A stretch of 64,000 nt of DNA from Gammaproteobacteria bacterium (GCA_013214965.1 JABSRU010000021.1:1-64000), one strand, 5' to 3'; shown: positions 43,267 through 52,853, numbered from the stretch's first letter. The notes: generated by a model not told the origin, from the sequence alone. Numbers and translations are program-made.

Positions 43267-43727
43267 ATACATTACAAGCCGGTGACAAAGCACCACAATT
43301 CACTTTATTAAACAAAGATGATCAAACCATTTCCCTTAACCAATTTAATGGCAAAAAAGTCTTGATCTACTTTTACCCAAAAGCAATGACCCCTGGTTGC
43401 AACATTCAAGCACAAGGATTACGCGACAGCATTGATACTCTGAATAAACTCAATGTCGTGGTCTTAGGCATTAGCCCGGATGCCACTAAACGTTTGGTGA
43501 AATTCACTGAAAAATTTGAACTAAATTTTGATTTATTATCCGATGAGGATCATCAAGTCGCTGATGACTTTGGCGTGTGGGGATTAAAAAAATTCATGGG
43601 TAAAGAATACGATGGTATTCATCGTTTAAGTTTCTTGATTGACGAAAACGGCACAATTGAGCATGTTTTTAATAAATTTAAAACCAAAGAGCATCACCAA
43701 GTGGTGCTCGATTATTTAAAGGCATAA
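43263..43727 (+). CDS. bcp: Thioredoxin-dependent thiol peroxidase (Bcp/PrxQ)
   Basis: A cytoplasmic peroxiredoxin reducing hydroperoxides. 154 residues (E. coli 156). The peroxidatic centre is KAMTPGCNIQAQGLRD, with Cys46 in P-x-x-T/M-P-G-C. In E. coli Bcp the resolving cysteine follows five residues later (TPGCTVQACGLRD); here that position is Gln, so this member must use a 1-Cys mechanism or another thiol. Other family features are present: QFTLLNKDDQTISLNQF, VVLGISPDATKRLVKFTEKFELNFDLLSDEDHQVADDFGVWG and HRLSFLIDENGTIEHVF. It is the distal gene of the gcvR-bcp pair and ends at a strong terminator. Confidence 0.94.
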   Translation: MNTLQAGDKAPQFTLLNKDDQTISLNQFNGKKVLIYFYPKAMTPGCNIQAQGLRDSIDTLNKLNVVVLGISPDATKRLVKFTEKFELNFDLLSDEDHQVADDFGVWGLKKFMGKEYDGIHRLSFLIDENGTIEHVFNKFKTKEHHQVVLDYLKA

Positions 43728-43734
43728 TCTTAGG

Positions 43735-43773
43735 AAAAATAGAGAAAGGAATATATTCCTTTCTCTTTTTTTA
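43735..43773. terminator. Strong bidirectional terminator between bcp and the OmpA-family gene
   Basis: AGAGAAAGGAATA (43741-43753) pairs with TATTCCTTTCTCT (43754-43766) with almost no loop, followed by TTTTTTT and preceded by AAAAAT. It separates two convergent genes. Confidence 0.8.
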
Positions 43774-44889
43774 ATGATATTTTATATATAATTCAACACG
43801 ACGGTTAACACTTGCCGCCGCCGCCGTACCGCGGTGATCTCGTAGTTTGTCTTCACCGTATGCATTTACTTTTATGGAGTTTGGTTTAATGGAAAATTTA
43901 CGTAAAAAATAGTTAACGGTTGCATCAACTCGTCGCTCTGATAACGCTTGATTATAGTGATGACTAGCAATTTTTGACGTATGTCCTGTAATCGTAAATA
44001 ACTCAATAGAATGACCCCTAATTTTTTTCCCTATCGCATCAAGCTGAGCAAGAAAATTAGCAGAGATAATGGATTTGTCATTACCAAATAAAATAATCAA
44101 ACGCAATTCTTTCGAGGCGGCAGTAATCACAGGGGGGGTCGATTCAATTGGTTTGATTGGTGCTATCGAAGTAGCCTGATGCACCTTGCTATGACCAAAA
44201 TAATATTTAACACCAAAGGTAAGCATGTTTGAGCCACCTTGATCGAATTGATAACGCTCCAATTCGAGCACTAAACGAGTTCGTTTGGACCATAAATATT
44301 CCCCATACGCCCCGTAATATAAATCAGTACCTTTAGTGTCATGGTTGCCAACATGTTCATTTATGCCCACATTCATGGTATTAAAATCGCCTTGCCATTC
44401 AAATATTCCAATCCGGCCATTAACAGTCAATGATTGTGTTAGCGGCCATGTCGCGACACCACTAATTGTTAAACCACGGGCAGATGTAGGATGTAAATTT
44501 TCCACAGCACGATAGAAAGCATCGCGGTTAGCAACTAGCGCTGACATAGCGACATCGACTTCACCAAGATCGGTATATCCAATCTCAAGTGCTAAATGCT
44601 CAGTAAAAGAATAACCAAGATTGAATTTTAATCCCAAACGCTGGTCATTAATAACAATATCACTAACGTCATAACCTTGCGCTGTCAATGGATCATAAAA
44701 ATCGGCAACCGATGAGCTGCCATTAACCAAGCCAAGTGCACCGTGTACATACCAACCCGGTTTAGCACAGTATAATTGACTCTGTTGTTTTCTCAATTCA
44801 CAATCGTAAGGTAATTGTGTGGCTTCATTAGCAAGAGAATTAACACTGGCTAGACATAGTAATAATAAGAAAATAGTAAAATGATGCAT
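43771..44889 (-). CDS. OmpA-family outer-membrane protein
   Basis: 372 residues: a signal peptide (MHHFTIFLLLLCLASVNSLA), an eight-strand-type barrel (~40-235; GWYVHGALGLVNGSSSV, LGLKFNLGYSFTEHLALEIGYTDLGEVD, TLTFGVKYYFG-like end NMLTFGVKYYFG), a proline-rich linker and a C-terminal OmpA peptidoglycan-binding domain (TITGHTSKIASHHYNQALSERRVDATVNYFL...NRRVELYIKYH). The usual GHTD is GHTS, so the diaminopimelate-contact Asp is changed, while the Arg in NRRVE is kept. Its start codon overlaps the stop of the 1660-residue surface-protein gene (TAATG), so the two are coupled. Confidence 0.88.
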   Translation of the reverse strand: MHHFTIFLLLLCLASVNSLANEATQLPYDCELRKQQSQLYCAKPGWYVHGALGLVNGSSSVADFYDPLTAQGYDVSDIVINDQRLGLKFNLGYSFTEHLALEIGYTDLGEVDVAMSALVANRDAFYRAVENLHPTSARGLTISGVATWPLTQSLTVNGRIGIFEWQGDFNTMNVGINEHVGNHDTKGTDLYYGAYGEYLWSKRTRLVLELERYQFDQGGSNMLTFGVKYYFGHSKVHQATSIAPIKPIESTPPVITAASKELRLIILFGNDKSIISANFLAQLDAIGKKIRGHSIELFTITGHTSKIASHHYNQALSERRVDATVNYFLRKFSIKPNSIKVNAYGEDKLRDHRGTAAAASVNRRVELYIKYH

Positions 44890-47800
44890 TATACTTCCTT
44901 AAATAATTGACGATGAATCGTAAATATAGACAGTAAAGTAAGAAGAATCCAGTTCATCGAACCTGAATTCTTCACTCGTAATGGAATAGCAGTAACGGTG
45001 ACCTTAACGGTCGCGGTGGCCGTAGCATTAAAGGAATCTTCAATATAATAATTGATGGTGTCAGTACCAATAAATGCATTGTTAGGGGTGTAGGTTATGC
45101 TGCTATCATTATTAATGGTAACTGTACCGTGCTCAGCAGTTGCGTTCAGTACCCTCAATGAATCATTGTCGGCATCATTATCGTTATTGAGCACAGGAAT
45201 GAGTAAAGATGTTCCTGCTTCCGTCATGCCCAGATCATCATTTGCCTGTGGTGGTGTATTAGCATACACCACCACGTTAACCATGGCAGAGTCAGTGCCA
45301 CCAGCTAAATCAGAAATTCCGTAGATAATAGTGTCAGTACCAATAAAATTTTCATTAGGTGTATAAACCAGTTTGCCATCAATGATCACCACATCACCAA
45401 ACAATACGCTGGCTGATGTGTTTTCTAATGCCGTATTGTCTGAATCTGTATCGTTAATTAAAGTATCAATTGTGATTGGTGTGTTACGACGAGTCGCGAC
45501 CTCATCGTCAACCGCAATCGGTTGATGGTTGTTGTTCAGCATAACGCCAACGCCCCCAGCGCCAGCAACAATGGTACTATTAGCGAGAGCATCAACGTCA
45601 TTAATACCACCATCTGCAATAATTAATTGTACGCACCAATTGCCTTCAATCAATCCTGACTGCCAGCTATCTCCTCCCGGTGGAGGGCAGTGTCCTGGTT
45701 CACCTAGCGTTGAAAGCACTTGATCCTCACTCGTTTCGCTAAACGTTACCCAGCCAGTATTTAGTATCAATTGACGATAAACTGCATTGGTTGGAATTGG
45801 TTTTATTTGTGGTATCACTATCTGATAGTTTTTTCCAGGATCAGGTAAGCCATAAGCAACGAAATCAAAAAGCCCCCCGACATTTTCCGCAATGGGATCG
45901 TTAATCAATAAATCTTCAGGATCAGATGCGATATCGCCGGTAGTGATCTGCGCCCCCCCCTTTTCACCACCAAGGGTGAAGTCGCCACGACGTAAACAAA
46001 CCCCAGGATCACCTTCGATAAAATAACCTTCAAGATAATTAGCTTGCTCTGGCAACACATTACATTCAGGCACTGCATCTAAATAATCGGCAATGCCATC
46101 ACCGTCTAAATCAGCATGCCCTTCTGTTTCATCAGGTATACCATCAAGATCACTATCTGCTTGACTAAGCCCAGTTAATTGGTCAACAACTTCAATGTAA
46201 ACAGTCTCTTTATCATGGTAATTACTGTCTTTTTGGTCGTTAACATTTAGCGTTACATGATAAATTCCAACCGACAAATCTGAGGTATCAAAGGTGAATG
46301 TCGCAGGGTTGTCATCAATATCAAGCAAAGAATCTTGTGTAGATGACCATTGGTAATCAAACTCTTTATTAGTCATTGGGTGATTTATCTCGCTATGAAT
46401 CACTACAGGAGTACCTTTTACCACGGTCAGCCGTTCTTGATTTTGTTGCGTGACGGTAAGCTTTAAATCTGGAGCCACATTGTGTTCATTAATCGTTATC
46501 GTGTGAGAATACTTGTTACCGCGATTAAGAGTATCGCTCAATTCAATAATAATGGTTTCGCTATCATCTAATTCAATATCTTCGAATATATTGAAGTTGA
46601 TACTCCCTTCTGTACCAGATTTGATGGTGATAGTGCCATCAATCAAATCATGATCATCCCCCGCTAACGCTGTTCCACTCACTGTATAAGGAATTTCCAA
46701 TGGATATGCTGGAGATGCACCATTTAAATGAACACCAACACTAACGCGATAACCTTCAAGTGCTGTCTGGTCAATATCGAGAGAAACCAATGGTCGTAAG
46801 TTGACAGATTGGGTCGTGATAGCAACGTTGCCATCGGCATCTGTTGCTTGCCAATAAGCCGTATTTACACCAGGTTCAAAGAAAGGTACACCATCAACTA
46901 ATAATACAGGTAAAGGGTTTCCAAAACGATCAGTTGCCGTAGCAGTGCCTAAATCCATCTTGGTATATAGTGCATCAGCATCAACAAAAATAGCATCAGG
47001 TACGGTAATAACAGGCCGCTGAGAATCATCGTCAATGACAACGTCTATATAAACGACAGCTTCGTCTGTTACACCTTGAGTATCTTTAATTTGATATTTT
47101 ACTGTCGCTGTGCCGTCAAAACCTGCAACTGGCGTATAAGTTAAGTACTCATGATCCCAACTTACCGTGCCAACTTGGGATATTGCCCCAACAATTGTTA
47201 ATTTTTCAAGGGGGTTTGTCGTCATATCTGTATCAACGTCATTGTCTAATACCGCAACCGTTACAGCTTTATTGTTGCTTGTACTTGCATGGTCATTATT
47301 AGCGATTGGCGCATTATTATTTTCAATCACCGTGATGCTTACATTCTTGATAACGACTTCTCCCGTCAAAGGATCGGTCACACGATAACTAAAGCTATCA
47401 CTACCAAAATAATCTGAATTTGGCCTATAATGATAACTACCATCATCGTTGAAAGTTAACGTGCCATGTTGGGCATCATTATCATCAACTAACTGATAAA
47501 ACAATGACGCACCTGATGTCGTGTGATCATTATCGGTGACTGTCGCCGCATTATCGACACTATTTTCTGTGACGGTTAGCTCATCATGATCGGCAAATAA
47601 ATCAGTGGTATCAGTGACCGTAATGATAGTTTTTGCGATCGCGCTATTAGCCTGACCATCATTAACTTGTGCTTCAATTATTCGTGGCGTGGTATTGGGG
47701 GCCTGGCTGGTGTTGTAAAAATTAATAGCGCGAATAGCGTCTTGATAATCACTCAATGAAGCACTACCGGTTAATCTGATGACGATTTGACCGGTCACAC

Positions 47801-49871
47801 TTTCGTCGACGATTGACGCAATACCAATTGGGAGCGTACTTATCGTCAATTGATCATCAAGCTGGCTATTAAGTAACGTAATAGTCGCAGAGGCCATGTT
47901 GATGTCCTGATCATCACTAATAGCTATATCAATAGCTGCAATGTTGATCGCCTCATCACCTTCATTAAACGCATTACTAAAGTTATTATCCGCAGTATAA
48001 CTTGCGTTTAAATCAAGTTCTGGTGGCGTATTGGGTGGTGGTGTCGAATCTTTATTTGCTGTTTTTATGATGGCTTGTTGTGAATTTTGAGTGGCATTAA
48101 TAATAACGGTGTTTAAACCATCGGCGACATTTGTCACGTCGAATTGTTTATTCCATTGACCACTCCATTCTGAGCCTGAGTCAGTATTAATGTCACAGGA
48201 AATAAGACCGCTTGCTGATATTGCATCATTAATAGTAATAATGATATCACCCGCACCATAAACACAGACTCCGTTGGTAGGATAATTTTTTTGATTAGTT
48301 ATTGTTGCATCAACGGGGTTATTAATTTGAACGTTAGCAATTTTCAAAGCGATGGTAAATATTACACCTTCCGCTAAAGTGATATGATTAAATTGCGCTT
48401 TATTATTTGCCCACTCATCAACTTCGTAATAGCTAATATCACCCGTTTCATAATCCCCGTCACCATCATTATCAACCATCAATAATAATGATTTTTTTTC
48501 AACCGTGCCGACTCTGACCATTTCATTAAGATCAAATTCGAGGTTTATATTTTCAATATTACTGCCATCCTCATTAGTCAATTGCACCTGCCAATTACGA
48601 TCCGCTCTAGATTTTATACCCTGAGGATTGTTCGCTAGCGAAGGTTGAATCGCTAAAAGCTGTCCTGTTATTGAATCAACGCTACTTTTATCGGTAGCCC
48701 AAAGGATATAATCACGATCGCCATTAAAGGCTGGACGAGAATTCGCTAAGTTAAGATTAGTAAAATCAGTGTCGGTAGATACGGTTAAAACAGCACCGTA
48801 ATTCACACTGTGAGATATACGCTGGTCTAATCCACGCGCATCGTCTCGACCAAGCCCTGCAACATTATATTTAAAGGTATCAGTATTTTCAGACTGCCAA
48901 ATAACATGACCAGCCGAGTTTAAATAATCATAACCATTGTTACCCATAGATGAGCCAAGCGTGTCTTGTACTGGGTTTAGTGTAATCCCATATTTGACAG
49001 CCAAATATGATTCAATGATATGACGTTCGGTATCATTTAATACCTCATCAAAAACAATCAGTTCGGCGAACAAACCATTTAATTTACCGCTCCCCGAATA
49101 ATGGCGGCCAATACGAACGCGTTCAGATAAAGGAAAACCAGCACCGTAACCGGTATTCGCATTAGTGATGAGTTGATTGACTTCATCGGCTGCGCCATTG
49201 GCGTAAATACTGAAGTCAACATCATTATCGGAAATAACATCACGTTTTAAAACGCCAACGCTAGGCAAACCAAACAGCTTAAAATCACCTTCGATGAAAT
49301 AATCACCCGCGTGACCACCACCAAAAGACAACCGTGATTCATCGCCAATTCCAAATGACATATCTGAACGACTTTGGGGCTGATAACCGCTACCACTAGG
49401 TGTTGAGACATCACCACCATAGAGCAGCCCAACTTGGTATTGTGAACGACCCGTACCCGCTGATTGAAATACAACAAAAATAGTTTGGTCAAGCCCTGTG
49501 GGGGTATCAAAGCCAATGGCATCACCATTGCCACTAGCATCAAATTCAATCACCGGATTGAAATTCATGTGAGCCGTTGCGTCATATCGATAAACGGGCA
49601 TCTCTGGTAAAACAGCATTTAGTGCGTCATAGCTCTCCCCGGAATGATGCTGAGCAGGTAAGCCATGATACTGATCACTGCTCCGGTTAAACCACTGTGT
49701 TAATCGTGTATTATCAGCAGTAGGGATAGAGTTTTGTGCATTGACTCCTGAATCAGCCTTTAACCACAACACTTCTGCCGCAAAGGTAATAGGAGATAAA
49801 CATATAGCCCCTAGTAACAAAAAAAACATCACATTTTGATTTTTTTTGAGATTAAATACCTTAATCATCAT
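44889..49871 (-). CDS. Giant multidomain surface/adhesin-like protein
   Basis: 1660 residues with a signal peptide (to ~residue 32, SPITFAAE). Visible modules in order: a concanavalin/LamG-like N-terminal domain (~33-300; QTIFVVFQSAGTG...LNDTERHIIESYLAVKYGITL); Ig-like and cadherin-like repeats (DYFGSDSFSYRVTDPLTG and later FIGTDTINYYIED); a HYR-like domain (VDADALYTKMDLGTATATDRFGNPLP); a Calx-beta-like segment (YTVSGTALAGDDHDLIDGTI); calcium-type Asp-rich repeats (DSDLDGIPDETEGHADLDGDGI); and two terminal tandem-95 units. The C-terminus, VKNSGSMNWILLTLLSIFTIHRQ, resembles a GlyGly-CTERM sorting tail (rhombosortase substrate). Extracellular adhesion or matrix role is inferred. Downstream gene ompA-like is coupled. 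Confidence 0.82.
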   Translation of the reverse strand: MMIKVFNLKKNQNVMFFLLLGAICLSPITFAAEVLWLKADSGVNAQNSIPTADNTRLTQWFNRSSDQYHGLPAQHHSGESYDALNAVLPEMPVYRYDATAHMNFNPVIEFDASGNGDAIGFDTPTGLDQTIFVVFQSAGTGRSQYQVGLLYGGDVSTPSGSGYQPQSRSDMSFGIGDESRLSFGGGHAGDYFIEGDFKLFGLPSVGVLKRDVISDNDVDFSIYANGAADEVNQLITNANTGYGAGFPLSERVRIGRHYSGSGKLNGLFAELIVFDEVLNDTERHIIESYLAVKYGITLNPVQDTLGSSMGNNGYDYLNSAGHVIWQSENTDTFKYNVAGLGRDDARGLDQRISHSVNYGAVLTVSTDTDFTNLNLANSRPAFNGDRDYILWATDKSSVDSITGQLLAIQPSLANNPQGIKSRADRNWQVQLTNEDGSNIENINLEFDLNEMVRVGTVEKKSLLLMVDNDGDGDYETGDISYYEVDEWANNKAQFNHITLAEGVIFTIALKIANVQINNPVDATITNQKNYPTNGVCVYGAGDIIITINDAISASGLISCDINTDSGSEWSGQWNKQFDVTNVADGLNTVIINATQNSQQAIIKTANKDSTPPPNTPPELDLNASYTADNNFSNAFNEGDEAINIAAIDIAISDDQDINMASATITLLNSQLDDQLTISTLPIGIASIVDESVTGQIVIRLTGSASLSDYQDAIRAINFYNTSQAPNTTPRIIEAQVNDGQANSAIAKTIITVTDTTDLFADHDELTVTENSVDNAATVTDNDHTTSGASLFYQLVDDNDAQHGTLTFNDDGSYHYRPNSDYFGSDSFSYRVTDPLTGEVVIKNVSITVIENNNAPIANNDHASTSNNKAVTVAVLDNDVDTDMTTNPLEKLTIVGAISQVGTVSWDHEYLTYTPVAGFDGTATVKYQIKDTQGVTDEAVVYIDVVIDDDSQRPVITVPDAIFVDADALYTKMDLGTATATDRFGNPLPVLLVDGVPFFEPGVNTAYWQATDADGNVAITTQSVNLRPLVSLDIDQTALEGYRVSVGVHLNGASPAYPLEIPYTVSGTALAGDDHDLIDGTITIKSGTEGSINFNIFEDIELDDSETIIIELSDTLNRGNKYSHTITINEHNVAPDLKLTVTQQNQERLTVVKGTPVVIHSEINHPMTNKEFDYQWSSTQDSLLDIDDNPATFTFDTSDLSVGIYHVTLNVNDQKDSNYHDKETVYIEVVDQLTGLSQADSDLDGIPDETEGHADLDGDGIADYLDAVPECNVLPEQANYLEGYFIEGDPGVCLRRGDFTLGGEKGGAQITTGDIASDPEDLLINDPIAENVGGLFDFVAYGLPDPGKNYQIVIPQIKPIPTNAVYRQLILNTGWVTFSETSEDQVLSTLGEPGHCPPPGGDSWQSGLIEGNWCVQLIIADGGINDVDALANSTIVAGAGGVGVMLNNNHQPIAVDDEVATRRNTPITIDTLINDTDSDNTALENTSASVLFGDVVIIDGKLVYTPNENFIGTDTIIYGISDLAGGTDSAMVNVVVYANTPPQANDDLGMTEAGTSLLIPVLNNDNDADNDSLRVLNATAEHGTVTINNDSSITYTPNNAFIGTDTINYYIEDSFNATATATVKVTVTAIPLRVKNSGSMNWILLTLLSIFTIHRQLFKEV

Positions 49872-50202
49872 TCACAACTCCGCTAGAAAGTAATTATCGA
49901 TAGAAACGGCTGTCCAATATCGATTTTCGGCGCGGAGTCTATCAAAGCGTTTTTTAGTTGCCCATAAATTTAACAACGATAGCGTTTTAGGATTTTATAT
50001 TTGTATTGTGCGTCACATTTTGTGCTTATTTTTTGATCGATTCATCACAAGTAGCTTGATTGGATTATGGCTCAATTGAGCCGATCTTAGTTGATAGTGG
50101 TTGCTCTCTAAGCCCCAGTATGAAGGGATATGATCGGAGTGGGGGCAATAATTTGTAAGGTATTGAAATTTAATAACACTGAAACTATTAGCTAGTAATA
50201 GA
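49872..50202. other. Intergenic region upstream of the giant surface-protein gene
   Basis: About 330 bases without a gene. It must contain the promoter of the 1660-residue protein (minus strand). One perfect 14-bp palindrome, GGCTCAATTGAGCC, sits at 50069-50082 and is a possible operator. Nothing else is recognisable. Confidence 0.5.
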
Positions 50203-50235
50203 AGGCCACAATCACCAGTGATTGTGGCCTCTTTT
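50203..50235. terminator. Hairpin at the end of the psp operon
   Basis: AGGCCACAATCAC (50203-50215) pairs with GTGATTGTGGCCT (50218-50230), a nearly loop-free stem, immediately after the pspC stop region. The T-run (CTTTTAT) is on the plus-strand side; the minus-strand side has only TTCTATTA. Confidence 0.6.
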
Positions 50236-50632
50236 ATAATTTATCGATTTCCCGAGATAAATTAAATTCGGTAGACGTAACAAAAGTTTCAACCCCTCTT
50301 AAGCGTAGCTCTAGTTGCCTAAATTGGGTCTTTAACTCTTTTAACGCTTCTTGCGGTGGCTGACCTGGCTGCCAAATTTTGGATTTTACCGCCACGGTGT
50401 GGTCCAACCCACTACGAGGTGTTGTTTTATCTTGCGGTTTTTTGTCCAACAATAACCAAGCGGCCACATAGAGCACCGGTACAAAAGGAACTCCGAGGAA
50501 AAAAGCTGATACCGCGCCTATTCTGATTAACCACACTTCAATCCCAAACCGTTCGCCGAGGCCAGCACAGACCCCTGCTAATTTTCCTAGTTCCGGGATC
50601 CGATATAACTCGGTACTTTTTGGCAAACTCAT
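50234..50632 (-). CDS. pspC: Phage-shock protein C
   Basis: A 132-residue inner-membrane protein; with PspB it senses envelope stress and draws PspA from PspF. The PspC domain is ELYRIPELGKLAGVCAGLGERFGIEVWLIRIGAVSAFFLGVPFVPVLYVAAWLLL region (residues ~7-62), with the membrane span at its end. The C-terminal ~60 residues include a helix (EALKELKTQFRQLELRLRGVETFV), corresponding to the coiled-coil part. It overlaps pspB by four bases and is the last gene of pspABC; pspD/pspE/ycjXF are not adjacent. Confidence 0.93.
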   Translation of the reverse strand: MSLPKSTELYRIPELGKLAGVCAGLGERFGIEVWLIRIGAVSAFFLGVPFVPVLYVAAWLLLDKKPQDKTTPRSGLDHTVAVKSKIWQPGQPPQEALKELKTQFRQLELRLRGVETFVTSTEFNLSREIDKL

Positions 50633-50877
50633 GACCTAGTCCTCCATTGCGGTGCTTCTTGGTCAAGAATCGATTCTAATACCGCAATCCGTTGTCCCAT
50701 CGATTCAGCCTGTTGACTCATGGCCGTTAACTCCTGATATTCTTCATCGGTTAAGCCTTGGCTGACTTGTTTTTTACTACGATAATGTAAGAACAGCCAT
50801 AATGGCGCTACAAAAATGGTAAATAGTATCGGCAATACGGTTAAATCTTCAAGAATACTGGCTATGTTAGCGTCCAT
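50629..50877 (-). CDS. pspB: Phage-shock protein B
   Basis: An 82-residue inner-membrane protein, close to the ~74 residues of E. coli PspB. One membrane helix (VLPILFTIFVAPLWLFLHY) is followed by the cytoplasmic part with the leucine-zipper-like helix (LTDEEYQELTAMSQQAESMGQRIAVLESILDQEAPQWR); LDxExPxWR is a PspB signature. It acts with PspC as the membrane sensor. Lies 27 bases after pspA and overlaps pspC. Confidence 0.93.
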   Translation of the reverse strand: MDANIASILEDLTVLPILFTIFVAPLWLFLHYRSKKQVSQGLTDEEYQELTAMSQQAESMGQRIAVLESILDQEAPQWRTRS

Positions 50878-50904
50878 AAATGATTCCTTTTATTTATTAT
50901 TTTA

Positions 50905-51567
50905 TTATTTTTTTGCTTTTAATTGTTTTTTAAGTAGTTCTAGTTCATCGCTAATCGCATCTTGCGCTTCAAGTTCAGCAAATTCATCTTGCAGTGTTTT
51001 GTTGCCAAGATCCTGCGCCTCTACCTGCGCTTCAATATCTTCAATTCGGCGTTCGTATTGGTCAAATTTATCGAGACTCGATTGAACATTAGCATGATCC
51101 AAATGCTTTTTAACCTGCAAACGAGAAGTCGCCGTATCTTTGCGGATCACCATGCTTTTCTTACGAGCTCTCGCTTCATCAAGCTTGGCTTGTAATTGGG
51201 TGATTTCACTTTTAAGTAACTCAAGTTGTTCTTGGATTTGAGTCATGTCTTGGGTAAGCATTTCACTTTGTTCACTAACTTTCTGTTTTTCAATTAAAGC
51301 ACCACGGGCTAAATCTTCACGATCTTTACTTAATGCTAACTCCGCTTTACTTTGCCAATCAATCACCTGATTATTGATCCGAGTCATCCGACGTTGTAGA
51401 TCTTTCTTCTCCGCAAGAATTCGCGCTGAATTAGACCGTACTTCCACCAAGGTATCTTCCATTTCTTGAATGATTAAACGCACCATCTTGGTTGGGTCTT
51501 CAGCTTTATCGAGTAAAGTCGTGATATTTGAGTTAACAATATCTGCAAAGCGACTAAAAATTCCCAT
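50905..51567 (-). CDS. pspA: Phage-shock protein A
   Basis: About 220 residues (E. coli 222). PspA oligomerises on stressed inner membranes to stop proton leakage and, when free, inhibits the activator PspF. The start MGIFSRFADIVNSNIT at 51567 has a GAGGAA ribosome-binding site; an upstream in-frame start would add 17 unlike residues. The N-terminal amphipathic helix (GIFSRFADIVNSNITTLLDKAEDP) is followed by coiled coils (IQEMEDTLVEVRSNSARILAEKKDL). ESCRT-III-like fold as known for the family. A sigma-54-like promoter at 51612-51627 precedes it and the activator gene pspF is divergent. Confidence 0.96.
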   Translation of the reverse strand: MGIFSRFADIVNSNITTLLDKAEDPTKMVRLIIQEMEDTLVEVRSNSARILAEKKDLQRRMTRINNQVIDWQSKAELALSKDREDLARGALIEKQKVSEQSEMLTQDMTQIQEQLELLKSEITQLQAKLDEARARKKSMVIRKDTATSRLQVKKHLDHANVQSSLDKFDQYERRIEDIEAQVEAQDLGNKTLQDEFAELEAQDAISDELELLKKQLKAKK

Positions 51568-51611
51568 AATATATTCCTCATGTAAAAAATTAAGATTGTT
51601 ACGGTTATACA

Positions 51612-51627
51612 TACACAAACAGTGCCA
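51612..51627 (-). promoter_or_regulatory. Sigma-54-type promoter of pspABC
   Basis: On the minus strand the sequence TTGGCACTGTTTGTGTAT has a consensus -24 box (TGGCAC) and a near-consensus -12 box (GTGTA against TTGCA) with the correct ten-base spacing between GG and G(C/T). It lies ~45 bases before the pspA start. psp operons are known sigma-54/PspF targets. The divergent 125 bases to pspF are AT-rich and could hold PspF and IHF sites. Confidence 0.7.
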
Positions 51628-51751
51628 ACTTTTAATAAATATAACTAATTGTTTTTTATGTGTTAATTTTAAAAATTAAAACTCACATAAAGTATTTTAA
51701 TTTGTTAGACTAACTTTTAGTGAATTAAACCAATAAGAAAACAATGACGCC

Positions 51752-52804
51752 ATGAGCCGATATAATAAAAAAGATAACTTAATTGGGCAAGCAGGTAGCT
51801 TCCTTGAAGTACTCGACCATGTCTCTTTAATCGCTGCAATTAGTAAGCCAGTGTTAATTATTGGTGAGCGAGGCACGGGTAAAGAGTTAATTGCCGAGCG
51901 AATTCACTTCCTATCAAAACGCTGGGAGCAAGTTTACATCAAGCTAAACTGTGCAACTCTCAATGAGAATGTCTTAGAAAGCGAGTTGTTTGGTCATGAG
52001 TCTGGTGCATTTACAGGAGCCGGAAAGCGCCATGAAGGTCGTTTTGAACGAGCTCATCAAGGGACGTTATTTTTAGATGAATTAGCAAACACTTCAATGT
52101 TGGTGCAAGAAAAACTATTAAATGTCATTGAGTATGGTGAATTTGAACGTGTTGGTGGCAGTCGCCCAGTTAAAACTGATGTTCGTTTAATTTGTGCCAC
52201 CAATGAAGATTTACCAACATTGGTTGAACAAGGAAGATTTCGTGCGGACTTACTCGATAGATTAGCCTTCGATGTTATTACCCTGCCACCATTACGGGAG
52301 CGTCAAGACGACATCTTATTATTAGCGGAAACGTTTGCGATTAAAATGGCTCGGCAACTAGAACTCGAATATTTTGGCGGTTTTGGCGCTAAGGCTAAGC
52401 AGCTACTCTTAGATTATGACTGGCCAGGGAACGTTCGCGAGCTTAAGAATGTAATTGAGCGATCATTGTATCGCCATAACAATGCATCATTGCCATTACA
52501 AAAAATAATTTTAGATCCATTCAAGTCTCAATTTAGACCCAATGCAACTAAATCTAGAACACCTCCACCTGTAACAGCTAGTCAAACCAGTAATGAATCA
52601 ATCACTACTGCGGCGCCTGCCAATTTCGTTTTCCCACTTGATTTTAAAGAAGCTAGCACTAACCATGAAATCAGTTTGATCAAGCAAGCGTTAATCGAGG
52701 GTCAATATAGTCAGAAAAAAGCAGCAGATTTACTGTCAATTACCTATCATCAGCTCCGTGGTCTACTAAAAAAATATCAATTATTAGATGTAGCTGACAA
52801 ATAA
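51752..52804 (+). CDS. pspF: Sigma-54-dependent transcriptional activator PspF
   Basis: An AAA+ enhancer-binding protein that turns on pspA; 350 residues (E. coli 325). It lacks a receiver or sensor domain, as PspF does, starting almost directly with the AAA+ domain. Walker A GERGTGKEL (residues ~36-45), the sigma-54 contact loop ESGAFTGAG, Walker B GTLFLDELA, and the arginine-finger region RFRADLLDRLAF are present. The C-terminus has a Fis-type helix-turn-helix (SQKKAADLLSITYHQLRGLLKKYQL). Regulated by direct binding of PspA. Divergent from pspABC; sapA follows 49 bases later on the same strand. Confidence 0.95.
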   Translation: MSRYNKKDNLIGQAGSFLEVLDHVSLIAAISKPVLIIGERGTGKELIAERIHFLSKRWEQVYIKLNCATLNENVLESELFGHESGAFTGAGKRHEGRFERAHQGTLFLDELANTSMLVQEKLLNVIEYGEFERVGGSRPVKTDVRLICATNEDLPTLVEQGRFRADLLDRLAFDVITLPPLRERQDDILLLAETFAIKMARQLELEYFGGFGAKAKQLLLDYDWPGNVRELKNVIERSLYRHNNASLPLQKIILDPFKSQFRPNATKSRTPPPVTASQTSNESITTAAPANFVFPLDFKEASTNHEISLIKQALIEGQYSQKKAADLLSITYHQLRGLLKKYQLLDVADK

Positions 52805-52853
52805 CGCTAAAACGGTTGATGTTATTAACGCTGGGCGTTACATTATCAAGATA

